The notes under the pieces are model-generated. The model did not search any database. It saw nothing but the letters and a program-made list of their open reading frames with translations, and was not told the origin of the DNA. A stretch of 64,000 nucleotides of DNA from Tipula vernalis (Eukaryota; Arthropoda; Insecta; Diptera; Tipulidae): NCBI GenBank assembly GCA_958295665.1, contig OY282558.1:307988092-308052091 (forward strand), given 5' to 3'. Made by a program: the position numbers and the translations under genes. This document shows, one piece after another, positions 23,674 to 33,550 of this stretch; the stretch's first letter is position 1, and every line of letters starts with the position of its first letter.

Positions 23674-24046
23674 GCGGTTGTTGAATGGATGTTTGGTATG
23701 GGGCTAAAATGGGTAAGCGGGTGGTGCGGATGAATTTGAATTTTTATTATTATGTGTTGCCTTAAGTAGTGCGAAAAAAATGTAAATTTTTTGTATTGTT
23801 AAGTGTTTAAATTATGTTAATAGTGATTAGGAAAATTATGAGTTATGTAAAAACTAAAAAAAAATAATTATAAAGAAAAATATTTTTGAGAGCATAGCAA
23901 TTTATAACGAAAAAGGAATTGTTTTAATTTTTGAACCCCTTGTTACAATCTTTCGTTTATTTACCAACCCGACTTAAGGCAAGCTTAATATGCCTACTCT
24001 CCAAATTTCTCTTTCATAAGCGATATAACAAGTCGGCTTGTACTTA
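23674..24046. other. Intergenic, upstream of the MYCBPAP-like gene
   Basis: AT-rich with no gene recognised. It separates the carbonic anhydrase relic from the next gene start by about 390 bp. Confidence 0.4.
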
Positions 24047-24051
24047 TCAGT
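24047..24051 (+). promoter_or_regulatory. Possible arthropod initiator (TCAGT)
   Basis: TCAGT, the arthropod Inr core, lies 18 bp before the ATG of the MYCBPAP-like gene. Its position would give a very short 5' leader. No TATA box is evident. This is position-based inference only. Confidence 0.3.
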
Positions 24052-24064
24052 CACTTCAGTTTAA

Positions 24065-25981
24065 ATGGATCCCAATAGCGTATTGGTACCCGTTAATTCC
24101 GAAAATGAAATATACGACGATGAATTGGGCGCCGAAGAGGGAGAAGGCGAAGAAGAAGAAGAAACTCCAGATCAAAGGATAATTAGAAAACTTTTAGAAG
24201 ACATACTAAATTTCGTGGTTCACGCTCACGATGACGATGATTCATTGGAAGAAGAATGTTATGAGGAAAGTTATTCATGTTCTTCATGTTCAGAAATCAC
24301 ATCGAGTACGGAACCTACATTGAGCTCAGAATGTATCGATATAAGAATATTAAATTGGAAATTATGGTTGCGTCGACATGAGGCTCAAATTCAGAGTATT
24401 ATAAAAAGGACTCGGCGTCCAATTTGCGATGTCCTTATGGCTAATTTAGATGAAGTCTATCGGATATTTATGGTTAAACATATTTTAAACGAAGCAGAAA
24501 TAGAGAAAAATTGGGACGTACTGTTTTGGAAAATGCCGGAAAAGCTAAAAGATTTACCGAACGCACCTCAGGTATTTGCACCGTTCCCAAAAAGTGAGAC
24601 GTGTAAAAAGCCGCTCCAATATATTGATGTCCCAACTAAGGATGTTTGTGAGCGTCGGCTTCGTAAACAGTCATGGCTAATGTCCAAATATTTGGAAGAG
24701 AAATTACGCAAAATGGATATTTTATTGCCGAATTTGGAAGATCTCGAGATTACAGGAACACAAATTAAAAGGCCGGTTAAAGTTAATTCGACATTCGAAT
24801 CGTTTTTGGCGTCATCTGGAATGTTGTTCGAAGGAGAAGAAGAAGCAGAAGAAGAAGCAGGAGCAGTGGAGGAACTAAATGTTGAAAAAGAAATCGAATG
24901 CATTCCATTTCAATTAAGAGCCAACGATCTGTTGTTATGTGGTCAACACACAAACATCGAGATAAATTTGGCATATGAAACATCAGAGCTCGATAGACAG
25001 ATCCAAAGCATTATATTCGAAAATTTTGGGCGAACCGCGATCCGTTTTAATTTTAAAGAAATTCACCCCCCTTACGAAGTGTTCTACTACAAACGGAATA
25101 ATTTTAAACTGATTCCGAAGCAAAGCTGCGATTTTGATGTGTACTTCCAACCGACTGAATACGGTCTATTTATCGAACAAATTCATATCGAAATGAATTC
25201 AGGAAATTCTGTGACTATCATCCTATTTGGTTATTGCAGTATTGGAATTCCAGAAATACGTGCTGAAATCGAGCATTTGGAAAACGAAATGCGAAACGAA
25301 ATTAGCCTAGCTGTCGTAAGGAATCGGCTCGATCAAATTATCCAAAAGTCTGATCTGAGTGAATATCACGAGAAAAATTACGAAATTATTTTAACGCCGG
25401 AAAATTTGTGGAATTTAAAACATCCCCAATTTGAGTACGATTTAGATATTATCAATAGTTATGTAAAGATTCATAATGATATTTGTGAATTACCGATTAA
25501 TCTCAAGAGTTGCAATAAATGGGATTTTGATTTGGAGGAGTTATACGCCGTGGACGAGGAAAAACGTTCCGAATTTTATCAAAGGTTTTGTATGAATTAT
25601 GACCGGATGCGTTCGCTTAAGCATGTGCCCATGTCTCGTAAAGATCAAAAAATTTATAAAGTTCGCACACTTCTCATCTCTTTATTTGATTCATTTGAAC
25701 AAATTACATATGACTTGAGATTTACAACGAATCAATCGCCGCTGTTCGATCATAACGTTGAAAAGAACCTGGAGGATGATGAGGAAGAATGTTTAATTGT
25801 GCTGCACAAATGCAATCTGGATCGAGATTCTTGTGAGAGTATCGAAGTCAAAGAGGATGAACTGGATAAGACCAAATACGCCATGTATCTCCAATCATTA
25901 CATTTAAAAACGTATCATCTTTTTTATTCAGCCATCGATAATATTGTGAATGCTATCGAATCGATCAATATTCGAAATTGA
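24065..25981 (+). CDS. MYCBPAP-like protein (cilia/sperm central apparatus)
   Basis: A single-exon gene of 638 residues. Residues 15-40 are strongly acidic. Around residues 97-160 the segment WKLWLRRHEAQIQSI...RPICDVLMANLDE resembles the NWxxWxxxRxxQ...PVxELLM region of MYC-binding-protein-associated protein (MYCBPAP). Residues 255-275 are a second run of Glu. Residues about 315-400 look like an immunoglobulin-type ASH/MSP fold: NFGRTAIRFNF, then QSCDFDVYFQPTEYGLFIEQ. The family acts in the axoneme central apparatus and sperm tail. In insects a role in flagellated sperm or sensory cilia is expected but inferred. The human protein is longer, so this is a compact member. An AATAAA lies 76 bp after the stop. 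Confidence 0.75.
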   Translation: MDPNSVLVPVNSENEIYDDELGAEEGEGEEEEETPDQRIIRKLLEDILNFVVHAHDDDDSLEEECYEESYSCSSCSEITSSTEPTLSSECIDIRILNWKLWLRRHEAQIQSIIKRTRRPICDVLMANLDEVYRIFMVKHILNEAEIEKNWDVLFWKMPEKLKDLPNAPQVFAPFPKSETCKKPLQYIDVPTKDVCERRLRKQSWLMSKYLEEKLRKMDILLPNLEDLEITGTQIKRPVKVNSTFESFLASSGMLFEGEEEAEEEAGAVEELNVEKEIECIPFQLRANDLLLCGQHTNIEINLAYETSELDRQIQSIIFENFGRTAIRFNFKEIHPPYEVFYYKRNNFKLIPKQSCDFDVYFQPTEYGLFIEQIHIEMNSGNSVTIILFGYCSIGIPEIRAEIEHLENEMRNEISLAVVRNRLDQIIQKSDLSEYHEKNYEIILTPENLWNLKHPQFEYDLDIINSYVKIHNDICELPINLKSCNKWDFDLEELYAVDEEKRSEFYQRFCMNYDRMRSLKHVPMSRKDQKIYKVRTLLISLFDSFEQITYDLRFTTNQSPLFDHNVEKNLEDDEEECLIVLHKCNLDRDSCESIEVKEDELDKTKYAMYLQSLHLKTYHLFYSAIDNIVNAIESINIRN

Positions 25982-26056
25982 AACCTTTTCTGTCTAAATT
26001 GCTGTACTCTCAGGAATATTTTTTTGTAATTTATTTTGATATTTTGTGTACACAGT

Positions 26057-26062
26057 AATAAA
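26057..26062 (+). terminator. Polyadenylation signal of the MYCBPAP-like gene
   Basis: AATAAA lies 76 bp downstream of the TGA and 96 bp before the next gene's ATG. It fits a short 3' UTR. Confidence 0.6.
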
Positions 26063-26157
26063 GAATTTTCTAAATCCAAAATTACTTCTTCTCTGAATTA
26101 ATTTACAAGAATTCATTACTCGCAGTACTTTTGAACGCAGTAAACCTCTCTCCAAAT

Positions 26158-27134
26158 ATGTCAAACCGAAAAGAACTTTTAGCAAAAATATCGGATGAAA
26201 ATTTCTTGGATGACGATGATACCGACGCATGGACTGCGCACAAAATTTCCAAATTATGGGATGCCGATTCAAAATTTCATTCCCCAATTAACTTAGATGT
26301 AATGAAAGCAACCCGAGTTGAATTGCCATGTCTAGCTTGGTGCGGATATGAAAAAATGCCGAAAAAAGTAAAAATCACCAATTCTGGAACTACTCTTATC
26401 CTGAGTGCTAAATGGCATACGGTTCGGCCATTTTTAACGGGAGGTTGTTTGTTCGGCAAATACACACTATCCCAGATACATTTTCATTGGGGTAAAACAC
26501 CAACCGAGGGGAGCGAACACAGTGCCGATGGTAAATTGTACGAAACGGAATTATTATGATGTAATTTATAAAAATTTACGCCATTTTATCGTTCCACAGT
26601 TATCCATTGGAAATGCATGCCGTCCATTTTAAAAGCGGATACCGAACACAGCAAGAGGCCCTAAAATATCATGATGGACTGGTAACAGTTGCGTATTTAT
26701 TCCAATTAGTATCACAACATAGTCCGGCTATGTATCCAATCTTAACAAAAATTCAAGATATTCGAATAGCTGATACCGCAACACTTTTGGAACCATTTCT
26801 AATGTCTGAACTAACTTTTCCGTTCCAATCAGACTACTACCTTTATTGGGGGAATGTGACTACGGAAGTTTGTGATTCGAATATGCTGTGGATTATCCCT
26901 CGAGACACTTGTTACATATCATATGAACAACTCCAACGATTCCATTTACTGTTTGATCCAAGATTAAGACCAATTGACAGTAATTATCGAACCATATGCC
27001 TACATTGGGAACATTTTTTCCACGTGAATCCAAAATATACAAATACATTATCAACAATGTCGATGATTCCACTGCGATTGGATCGGGATAACGCGGATTG
27101 TCATCAGAACGTAGCCCCGTTTTTGCAAGTTTAA
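26158..27134 (+). CDS. Alpha-carbonic anhydrase, two exons
   Basis: Exons 26158-26537 and 26600-27134 join to 304 codons. The 62-bp intron uses TT|GTACGA and CCACAG|TT. Splicing there restores the family motif SADGKFYPLEMHAVHF, while reading through gives a stop. The zinc ligands are H108 and H110 (QIHFHWG) and H133; Q106 and E120 of the active site are also present. The position of the proton-shuttle His64 holds Thr (T78), and the usual TTPP loop reads TTEV. The protein should bind zinc and may hydrate CO2 slowly. Without a signal peptide it is predicted cytosolic. ATG 26158 is the first in-frame methionine codon. The C-terminal relic at 23455-23673 is a paralogue. Confidence 0.88.
26538..26599 (+). 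other. 62-bp intron of the carbonic anhydrase gene
   Basis: Starts GTACGA and ends TTCCACAG. It is required to keep frame across the conserved SEH...EMH stretch. Confidence 0.8.
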
Positions 27135-27138
27135 TAAA
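27133..27138 (+). terminator. Polyadenylation signal overlapping the stop codon
   Basis: AATAAA begins at the second base of the carbonic anhydrase TAA stop (27132-27134). The 3' UTR may be only tens of bases, which suits the converging IWS1 gene. Confidence 0.5.
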
Positions 27139-27159
27139 ATATTTTATTTTTTATATTAT

Positions 27160-27165
27160 TTTATT
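27160..27165 (-). terminator. Polyadenylation signal of IWS1
   Basis: TTTATT on the plus strand is AATAAA on the minus strand, about 52 bp beyond the IWS1 stop. The 3' ends of IWS1 and carbonic anhydrase would then nearly touch. Confidence 0.5.
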
Positions 27166-27216
27166 GTTCGTGGAAATTAAAAATAAAAATTAAGTCTAAA
27201 TACATAAAACGCGGTT

Positions 27217-29573
27217 TTAAAGCGCCATTCTTCTTCCCTCTATAGATATTTCCACGGCCCGTTTAGATTGTTTGAGTCGTTTCGCATCAATGAATTTTTT
27301 TAGATGTTTCTCATACCGATTAGACTTTTTCTTGGTAATTCGGCTCATATCAACCTCGCAGGTGGATTTTGGCCGAACAACGTAGTCTTTATTTGATGGC
27401 ATTGGGACGCGAGCCCGTGCTACCCATCCCTTCTCGCCAGGCCGAAGGGCTCTATAAATAAATTAAATTAGAAAATGCTAATTTTGTTACATACCTTAGT
27501 CGTACTTTTCATCATTGTTAGTAAATACACCCTCATCTTTATTGGGTTTTGTAATCGAGGGACCTTGTTCCGGTGAGCGTGAACGTCGCTTTTTTGGATT
27601 CATTTGTTCTAAATCCCGTTGTTGCCGCTCCTCCCGCGTCAATGCTTTAAAATCAGCACTCAAATTAAAAATAGGACGAGCCCACTCGGAAATTAATCTC
27701 CCAGCCCGATCTCGATTTAATTTGGTTTCACGCGGATGTTTGTACAAATACATAACAGCCTTCCCGATTCCAGATTGCTTCAAATATGCTTTATCGATAG
27801 TAGGAAAATCCGCTAGAAGCTTTAAAATACTTTCACGAATTTGTAAACAAGGCAGACTCTTATTGGGAAGTGGTGCCAACCAATCCGTTAGAACGTTGAT
27901 TATATTATGCTCTAGGAATGCCAGTTGCAAATCTTTTTTGATCAACTGGGACATCACTTGCTTTAGCATGGAAATTTTTTTAGTTGCCGGACGATTGGTT
28001 TTATTTAAATCCCGATCCTCTTCGGCCGCAGATTTCATATTTTGGAGCAACTGATCGATAATATCATCGTTGTCATTGATCAAGTCGATATCACGTTTCC
28101 GTCTTCGTTTTGATTTCTCCTCTCGTTTTCTCGCCAACATCACCTCAAAATCAAATATATTTGTCGGTTGTACATCATCGTCTATTGGACGGATACCTTC
28201 ATCGTCTGAAATGTCAGCTCCTTCTTTACGCGGCACTGGATCGGTATTATCACCTTCTTTTGGTACATTTGCCGTTTCATTTTCTTCAAGTTCCCCTTCA
28301 TGGTCGGAATCAATTATATTTGCCCGTTTCGCTTTTTTCGATGATTGCTCGTCATCGGATTCGGAATCGCTAAGGACACGTCGCTTTTTCGGAGGAGATT
28401 TAGAACGGCTGCCCGATCTTCGACCCTCGGACTTACTACGACTTCGTGATTTTGAACGTGATGCTGATATACGTTTGCGTCCCCGTTTCAAGACAGGACT
28501 ACCGGATCCCGAACGTGATCGACCGTGGGATTTTGATCGTACTTTCGCACTACCACTTCGTGATCGTGATCTGCTTTTTCGTGAACCTGACCGACTGCGT
28601 CGGGATCCTGAACGACTGCGGCGAGAACCTGAACGACTGCGACGAGAACCTGAACGGCTACGACGAGATCCTGAATGGCTACGCCGCGATCCAGAACGGC
28701 TTCGTCTTGATCCTGAACGGCTTCGACGAGATCCTGATCGGCTGCGTTTTGATCCTGATCGGCTTCGACGAGAACCAGATCGGCTTCGACGGGAACCTGA
28801 TCGGCTTCTGCGTGATCCTGATCGACTACGACGAGAACCTGAACGACTTCTGTTTGAGCCAGATCGGCTTCGACGTGATCCTGATCTACTACGTCGCGAA
28901 CCTGATCGACTTCTTCGCGAACCTGATCGACTTCGTCGCGAACCTGATCGACTTCGTCGCGAACCGGAACGACTACGAGAACCAGAACGACTTCTATTTG
29001 AGCCAGAACGGCTTCGTCGTGATCCCGACCGACTGCGATGTGAAGCCGAACGAGATCTCGATGGACTTCTCGACCTACTTTTGCGTGAATCACTCTTACT
29101 TCGGCTACGCGATTTGAATTTACGAGGTTATCGAGCCGAAACCTTTGATGTTTAACTTCCACTCCTTGATCGCGATTTACGTGATCCGGCTGGACTTGCC
29201 GATCGCGATTTATGTGATCCAGCTGGACTTACCGATCGCGATTTACGTGATCCCGCAGGGCTTATTGACCGTGCTTTAAGTGATCCAGCTGGGCTTGCCG
29301 ACCTTGATTTATGTGATCCGGCTGGGCTTACCGACCGTGATTTATGTGATACGGCTGGACTTACTGATCCCGATTTACGTGATCCGACTGGGCTTATTGA
29401 CCGCCCATTTCGTGCAATCGATATATTAGAACGGGCCGATACATGTGAATGAGCTGAACCACTTCGTGATCGAGATCGTGATCGGACACTATGCGATGGT
29501 GAATTTGAACGTGATCGATTCGATTCCACTGAAGGTTCGCGTGATTTTTCATGTTGTGGTGGTGACGCAACAT
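27217..29573 (-). CDS. IWS1: Transcription elongation factor IWS1 (5' end incomplete)
   Basis: IWS1 binds Spt6 and RNA polymerase II during elongation and mRNA export in the nucleus. The last exon (27217-27451) encodes [20 protein letters not shown] and DYVVRPKS, almost identical to the C-terminus of animal IWS1. The exon before it (from 27506) carries the conserved TFIIS N-terminal-like domain ([20 protein letters not shown] ... [18 protein letters not shown]). A 54-bp intron (AA|GTACGA ... TTTATAG|A) joins them in frame. Upstream the same frame runs through an acidic part and two Arg/Ser repeat arrays to an acceptor TTACTAG at 29574. Two TAA codons (29152-29154, 29128-29130) interrupt this frame and no canonical intron fits, so sequence error or damage is possible. 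The initiating ATG exon was not found. Confidence 0.85.
27452..27505 (-). other. 54-bp intron of IWS1
   Basis: On the minus strand it starts GTACGA and ends TTTATAG. Joining gives the conserved EKALRPG sequence. The donor GTACGA is the same as in the neighbouring carbonic anhydrase gene. Confidence 0.8.
28560..29035 (-). repeat. 24-bp coding repeats, Arg/Ser array of IWS1
   Basis: In the IWS1 frame the minus strand encodes about twenty units of the type RSRSGSRR, each 24 bp, with synonymous and conservative changes. The repeat also keeps long frames open on both strands (for example an antisense frame with PERLRREP units at 28070-29155), which are by-products of the repeat. Confidence 0.85.
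29160..29410 (-). repeat. 36-bp coding repeats, KSRSxSPAGS array of IWS1
   Basis: About seven units of 12 residues of the type [12 protein letters not shown]. The unit differs in length and sequence from the following 24-bp array, so the two arrays expanded separately. SP dipeptides next to Arg are typical phosphorylation sites in SR-type proteins. Confidence 0.8.
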
Positions 29574-30425
29574 CTAGTAATACAGAAAGAAATCCGTTAA
29601 GCTTTTAAATTTGCCAAATTTTCAGATAACCGCTAGGAAAAGCAATTCAAAGATGATAACGACTAGGTAATGCCGTTGGGCACAAATCGGTGATAAAAAT
29701 CAAACACCTATTATATTGAAACGAAAATTATACAAGTAGACATCTTTGTGAAGACTTTTGAGCTTGTTGGCAAGGGCGTTTGTGACGTCAGTGTGACAAT
29801 CATTTGAGATTACATGCTAACCTCAAAAACGTTATATAAATAGTGGAATATTAATTTTAAATATTGTTTTTACATTCACTCTGTAAATCAAAAAAATAGA
29901 ACCAGTCATTTTTAGGAAAACAAATCAATTCCTTTTCTTAAAAGGCACCTAGCCATCAATTGATGCTTTATCTCCATCTAGTAGGGTGCTATGAATAAAA
30001 TAACTTTTATTATGCCGAAGATATTCTAGAGAAGCGAATTTTATATATCAGAGAATATGCACAAGAAAATTCTATTCATATATATATAAGCCGGATATTT
30101 AAAAAAAAATGCCTCAGCACGATCCTCACTTACCAGCCATTCCAACTCGCAGTGGAATCTTGTAAACCTATTTTACTGTTTGTTCTGCTAATGCGATTGA
30201 TCCAAAAATATATCGCAATCCACAAGGTTATTAAATAGAGTAGATTTCCGCGGGCAAACTTCTATTATTTCCACAATTTTTCTGAAAATCAATAATAAAT
30301 TTAAGCGACGATTGAAATGTTGGTCAGATCTCAGATGTTTTTTTGACAATCGACAGTTATACTAAGCATTTTTATTTATTTATTTTAATATAACAATCAT
30401 TTAATTTCATTAGAATTGTAATAAT
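29574..30425. other. Region upstream of IWS1
   Basis: The first exon and promoter of IWS1 should lie here or further right, but no start exon with a fitting donor is evident. A TATATAAA and a palindromic TGACGTCA are the only promoter-like motifs noticed. The remainder is AT-rich. Confidence 0.35.
29783..29790. promoter_or_regulatory. CRE-like palindrome TGACGTCA
   Basis: A perfect full-site cAMP-response element sequence (bZIP/CREB binding consensus) about 210 bp upstream of the first recognisable IWS1 exon, within 50 bp of a TATATAAA at 29833-29840. Function is inferred from sequence only. Confidence 0.3.
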
Positions 30426-30567
30426 CACCCCTATTATGATTAAAGGCAATCGAGACGACTCTGTATTGCGTTTTCATTTAATCATTTCATAAAAACAATA
30501 CGAAAAAGGAAAAGGCAACACAGAGTCGTGTCGATTGTCGATCGACTCGACGATCATAATAGGGGTG
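30426..30567. mobile_element. 142-bp MITE, CACCCCTATTATGAT ends
   Basis: CACCCCTATTATGAT occurs at both ends in inverted orientation. The similarity resumes inward with CAATCGA.ACGACTCTGT. AAT may flank both sides as a 3-bp target duplication. No coding potential. Confidence 0.75.
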
Positions 30568-30850
30568 AATGATAATTAGTAGTTTTGTTATTGAGAATAT
30601 CTGTGGAAATTAAATGAAAAAGATTATTACATTTCGGATATTTCTCTAGGTTGAAATTTATTATTTCGAATAAACAAAATCTGGAACCTTTAGGCATATT
30701 ATTGAACATTTTAGTTAAGGTTAATTTGTGAACCATTGTATAGCGCTCAAGGCTTGTAAACAATGAGTTGTAAGTGCTCGTTGCTTACTTTAACTAAAAT
30801 ATGCAAGCATTATTTTTTATTTGAGCTATACAAACTATCTAATACCATCG

Positions 30851-31520
30851 ACACTTTGTGATTTAATAAAACGAATTTAGCTAAACTCGATCAAGTACTC
30901 TATGGAATTAAACGCGACTAGCAAAAATTTATGTCGTCTTCGATTCACCAAATAAAATCAATCTGTGACGCCATCGATTGATTTTTTTGCTGACAAGTTA
31001 TTCGATTTGCCCAATAAAATCAATCGGTCGAGCAAAATTTTTGCTCGGTTATAAATCTCGATTTTTTGTCTGATTTACCCCTCATTTACTAATATCAACA
31101 ACAAATTCTGTCATTTCGCTGTCATTTTCACTAGAACTGTCATTTTGTTGCTATGCCTACTCAAATGTTATATTCAATAATATTTTTCAAGAAGTCAAAA
31201 ATACACACCAATGGGCAATTTGATTTTCTTGTTCGATTCAAGCTGCGTACATGCTATACATTTCTGGTGAAAAAATGTACACCACGAAGTTAGCTATATG
31301 AGTTGAATTATTTCCAACTAGAATAAAAAGTTCACCAGGGTAACCAATTTTAACAAAAAATTTTACTATTTTGCTAACTTCGTGGTGTACATTTTTTCAC
31401 CAGAATTGGATCATGTACGCACTGTCACGGATTAATTTTTGAAAGAGGTGGTAAAAGCGAATCGAAAACGACATAAGGTTGAAAAAGTCACTAAATACGT
31501 TTTATTAAATCGTAGTGTGC
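30851..31520. mobile_element. MITE of the CACACTACGATTTA family, carrying a nested MITE
   Basis: The left end ACACTTTGTGATTTAATAAA and the reverse complement of the right end GCACACTACGATTTAATAAA match and continue CG.ATTTAG. The terminal motif is that of the element at 2609-2767. A second MITE (31245-31420) lies inside it and therefore inserted later. Confidence 0.6.
31245..31420. mobile_element. 176-bp MITE with perfect 33-bp inner repeats
   Basis: TTCTGGTGAAAAAATGTACA and the next 13 bases (31262-31294) recur as an exact reverse complement at 31373-31405. Outside them GCGTACATG is also inverted at both tips. The middle is non-coding. Perfect arms suggest a recent insertion. Confidence 0.8.
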
Positions 31521-31869
31521 CAAGCATAATAGCTCGAGTTGTCCTTTAAATAAAATTGTTGCTTCTTTTTTTTATTTGTTGATTTCCCACTTTTGCACTG
31601 AACTCTCACATGACCTAGATTACCATGCATAATGATGTAGTTGTTTTGGATATCTTGTAAATTTATGCAACATTATTAAGCGACTATTTTCCTGATGACA
31701 CCATAACATTTTTTGACCACTTCATGTGTTATGACTTCAAATATCTTCCACATCAATATCACCTTTTAGTGACCCTCTATTTAGTATAAGATTTGACATT
31801 TTTGGAAATGACTTGTGGCCATTTTTTTTTGTTTCGTCTATTGCTACTGAATGACCTAATTATCGAGTA
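31521..31869. other. Unassigned stretch
   Basis: No gene or repeat recognised between the nested MITEs and the possible viral remnant. Confidence 0.35.
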
Positions 31870-32830
31870 AAATTTAAAGAAAAAGTATGGGATCCCACTG
31901 GAATGACTTACATAGTTCCTCCTAACAATGTTAGTGTTACCTACTTTGCAAATATTTTCAAACTATTTTCATCAAATTGCAATAGGGCATTGGTAATGAT
32001 AGTAGGAAGATATATTACTTTATCACCTGACTCTGTGTTAATCCAAGGTATGCTAAAATCAGCTTGCCTGCTATAGTTACAAAAGGTAGGATTAGGCTGT
32101 CTGCACTGGCTACAGCAAGCATCATATCGACTCAGAGTGAATGCGGTATTGTTGATGACCTATTTTGCAACAGCTAGACAAGAAAGGACCAACAGTGTTA
32201 TTTTGAAAATATTTAAAGAACACCTGAGACCAGATAGGCATCAATACTCTTGGCCATGGGCTCGCATGTTTGCGGATGGGGCTTACTCTGGGCTTAGAAC
32301 TAAAGATGATCCTGAATAAGCAGGGATCATGATATGCATCTCCACAGGGGCCGATTTGAACAGTGAGATGTGGAACATTGCCCAGTTCCGCAATATAGGA
32401 TATAGATAGATATAGAAAATGATCATTAGAGATGATTTCAAAACAGCTGCACATCAGAACGCGGTTCGAGTTGCTCAAGCCGTGGAAAATAAAGCCCCTG
32501 CAGAGGGAGGATACACTTGATTTTAAGTAGATTTAGAAAAACTAAGATTATAAACAAAAAAATCTCCAGCATAGTGTCTTCCTATATTATTATTTTTGTT
32601 AGAGATCAATCAACACAAACCCCAATGGATCCTAAGGACAATAAAACACTTAAAGAACTTTTGGAAATTGACGAATCTGACAGAGCAATGATCTAGCAAG
32701 GGCTAAATGCATTAAGCCAAATTCCTGACATAACATGTTTTTTAGAATTAATTAAATCTGCTGAAGACAATAGAATATTTCTCAGGATCTCAGAACAAAC
32801 CCCACCAAGCAGAGTCGGAAACAGTTCGGA
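31870..32830 (+). pseudogene. Possible endogenous RNA-virus-like remnant (nucleoprotein?)
   Basis: A run of plus-strand coding-like sequence is broken by stops and frame changes over about 900 bp. Its residue composition is balanced, unlike the AT-driven frames around it. Pieces include a hydrophobic segment with a VGRYITLSPDS motif near 32010-32040, and a later one with SWPWARMFADGAYSGL near 32250-32300, followed by a Gln/Glu-rich part. The look is that of a negative-strand RNA virus nucleoprotein of the kind often found endogenised in insects, but I cannot assign a family with confidence. An unknown mobile-element gene is the main alternative. It is non-functional. Confidence 0.3.
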
Positions 32831-33045
32831 ATGAAAATATAGCTTTTCACAAATGTACATATTTAGTTGAATTTTTAATGTAATTACAAATTTTGCCTTA
32901 TCAAAAACGTTTTCGGTAATTATAATTCTATTAAAATGTAGAAATATTTGCGTTTATGATGCTAAACCATATAAAACCAAAAAGCCATTAAAAAGAATTT
33001 GAAGCGGCTCTTCTTCTGTTCGAAAAGGTGTCAACATTTTCTAAC

Positions 33046-33290
33046 TTACGAACGATATAAACTAAATCTACAGGCCAAATCGTCAGTTTGTAATTTTCCG
33101 ATTACAAAATATCCTACTCTACCTTCAGAAAATGTAAATTTAATTAGGTCTATAATAGTTTGTGTGGTAATCTTAAGGGCCTTCGCAGTATTTGCTGTTA
33201 AAGTCTCACTATTAATGGAGCTCCAAAGATCTTCCCGAATCATAAAATGTTCTAGAAATATTAGGGAAGCAAAATTAAGTACACGTTAGA
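33046..33290 (-). pseudogene. P-element-like transposase C-terminal remnant
   Basis: The minus strand reads ANTAKALKITTQTIIDLIKF, then GYFVIGKLQTDDLACRFSLY and a stop. This is homologous to the last 65 residues of the P-like transposase at 45430-47463 and stops at the same place, just where P-type transposases have the RFGxYRxLSG motif. The rest of the gene is absent. It lies 260 bp from the Fanzor pseudogene, on the opposite strand. Confidence 0.75.
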
Positions 33291-33550
33291 TGAAGATTAT
33301 AAAAAATTAAGGGAAAATTATAAATTGCGCCAATATTAAATTTATTTGTTGCGAATGCAAAACAATATGAGGTTATATTCCATAATAACATCTGGATGCA
33401 GTCGTATTCAAGAATAAAAGGTTTTTGAAAAGAAGCAAAGAAAAAGGTATATTTGGCACATTAAATTATTTATTCCGAAACAGGAATTATTGGATTTAAT
33501 GGAATTAGAATTAATTGGAATGGTGAACAATTTTTCGACATAAAAAATAA

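Noticed and set aside
26131..26157. Upstream extension of the carbonic anhydrase frame
   Set aside because: It needs a non-ATG start, adds nine residues without similarity, and a proper ATG follows at 26158.
28070..29155. 361-codon plus-strand frame opposite IWS1 (PERLRREP repeats)
   Set aside because: It is the complement of the Arg/Ser-coding repeat array. The minus-strand reading matches IWS1 at its conserved end, and the antisense frame has no domain.
28446..29162. Further long frames on both strands in the same repeat region
   Set aside because: A 24-bp repeat without stops in several frames opens all of them at once. None continues into conserved sequence.
29783..29840. Assigning the TATATAAA and TGACGTCA as the IWS1 promoter
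   Set aside because: No first exon with a fitting donor could be found downstream, so the link remains unproven. Kept only as a low-confidence site.
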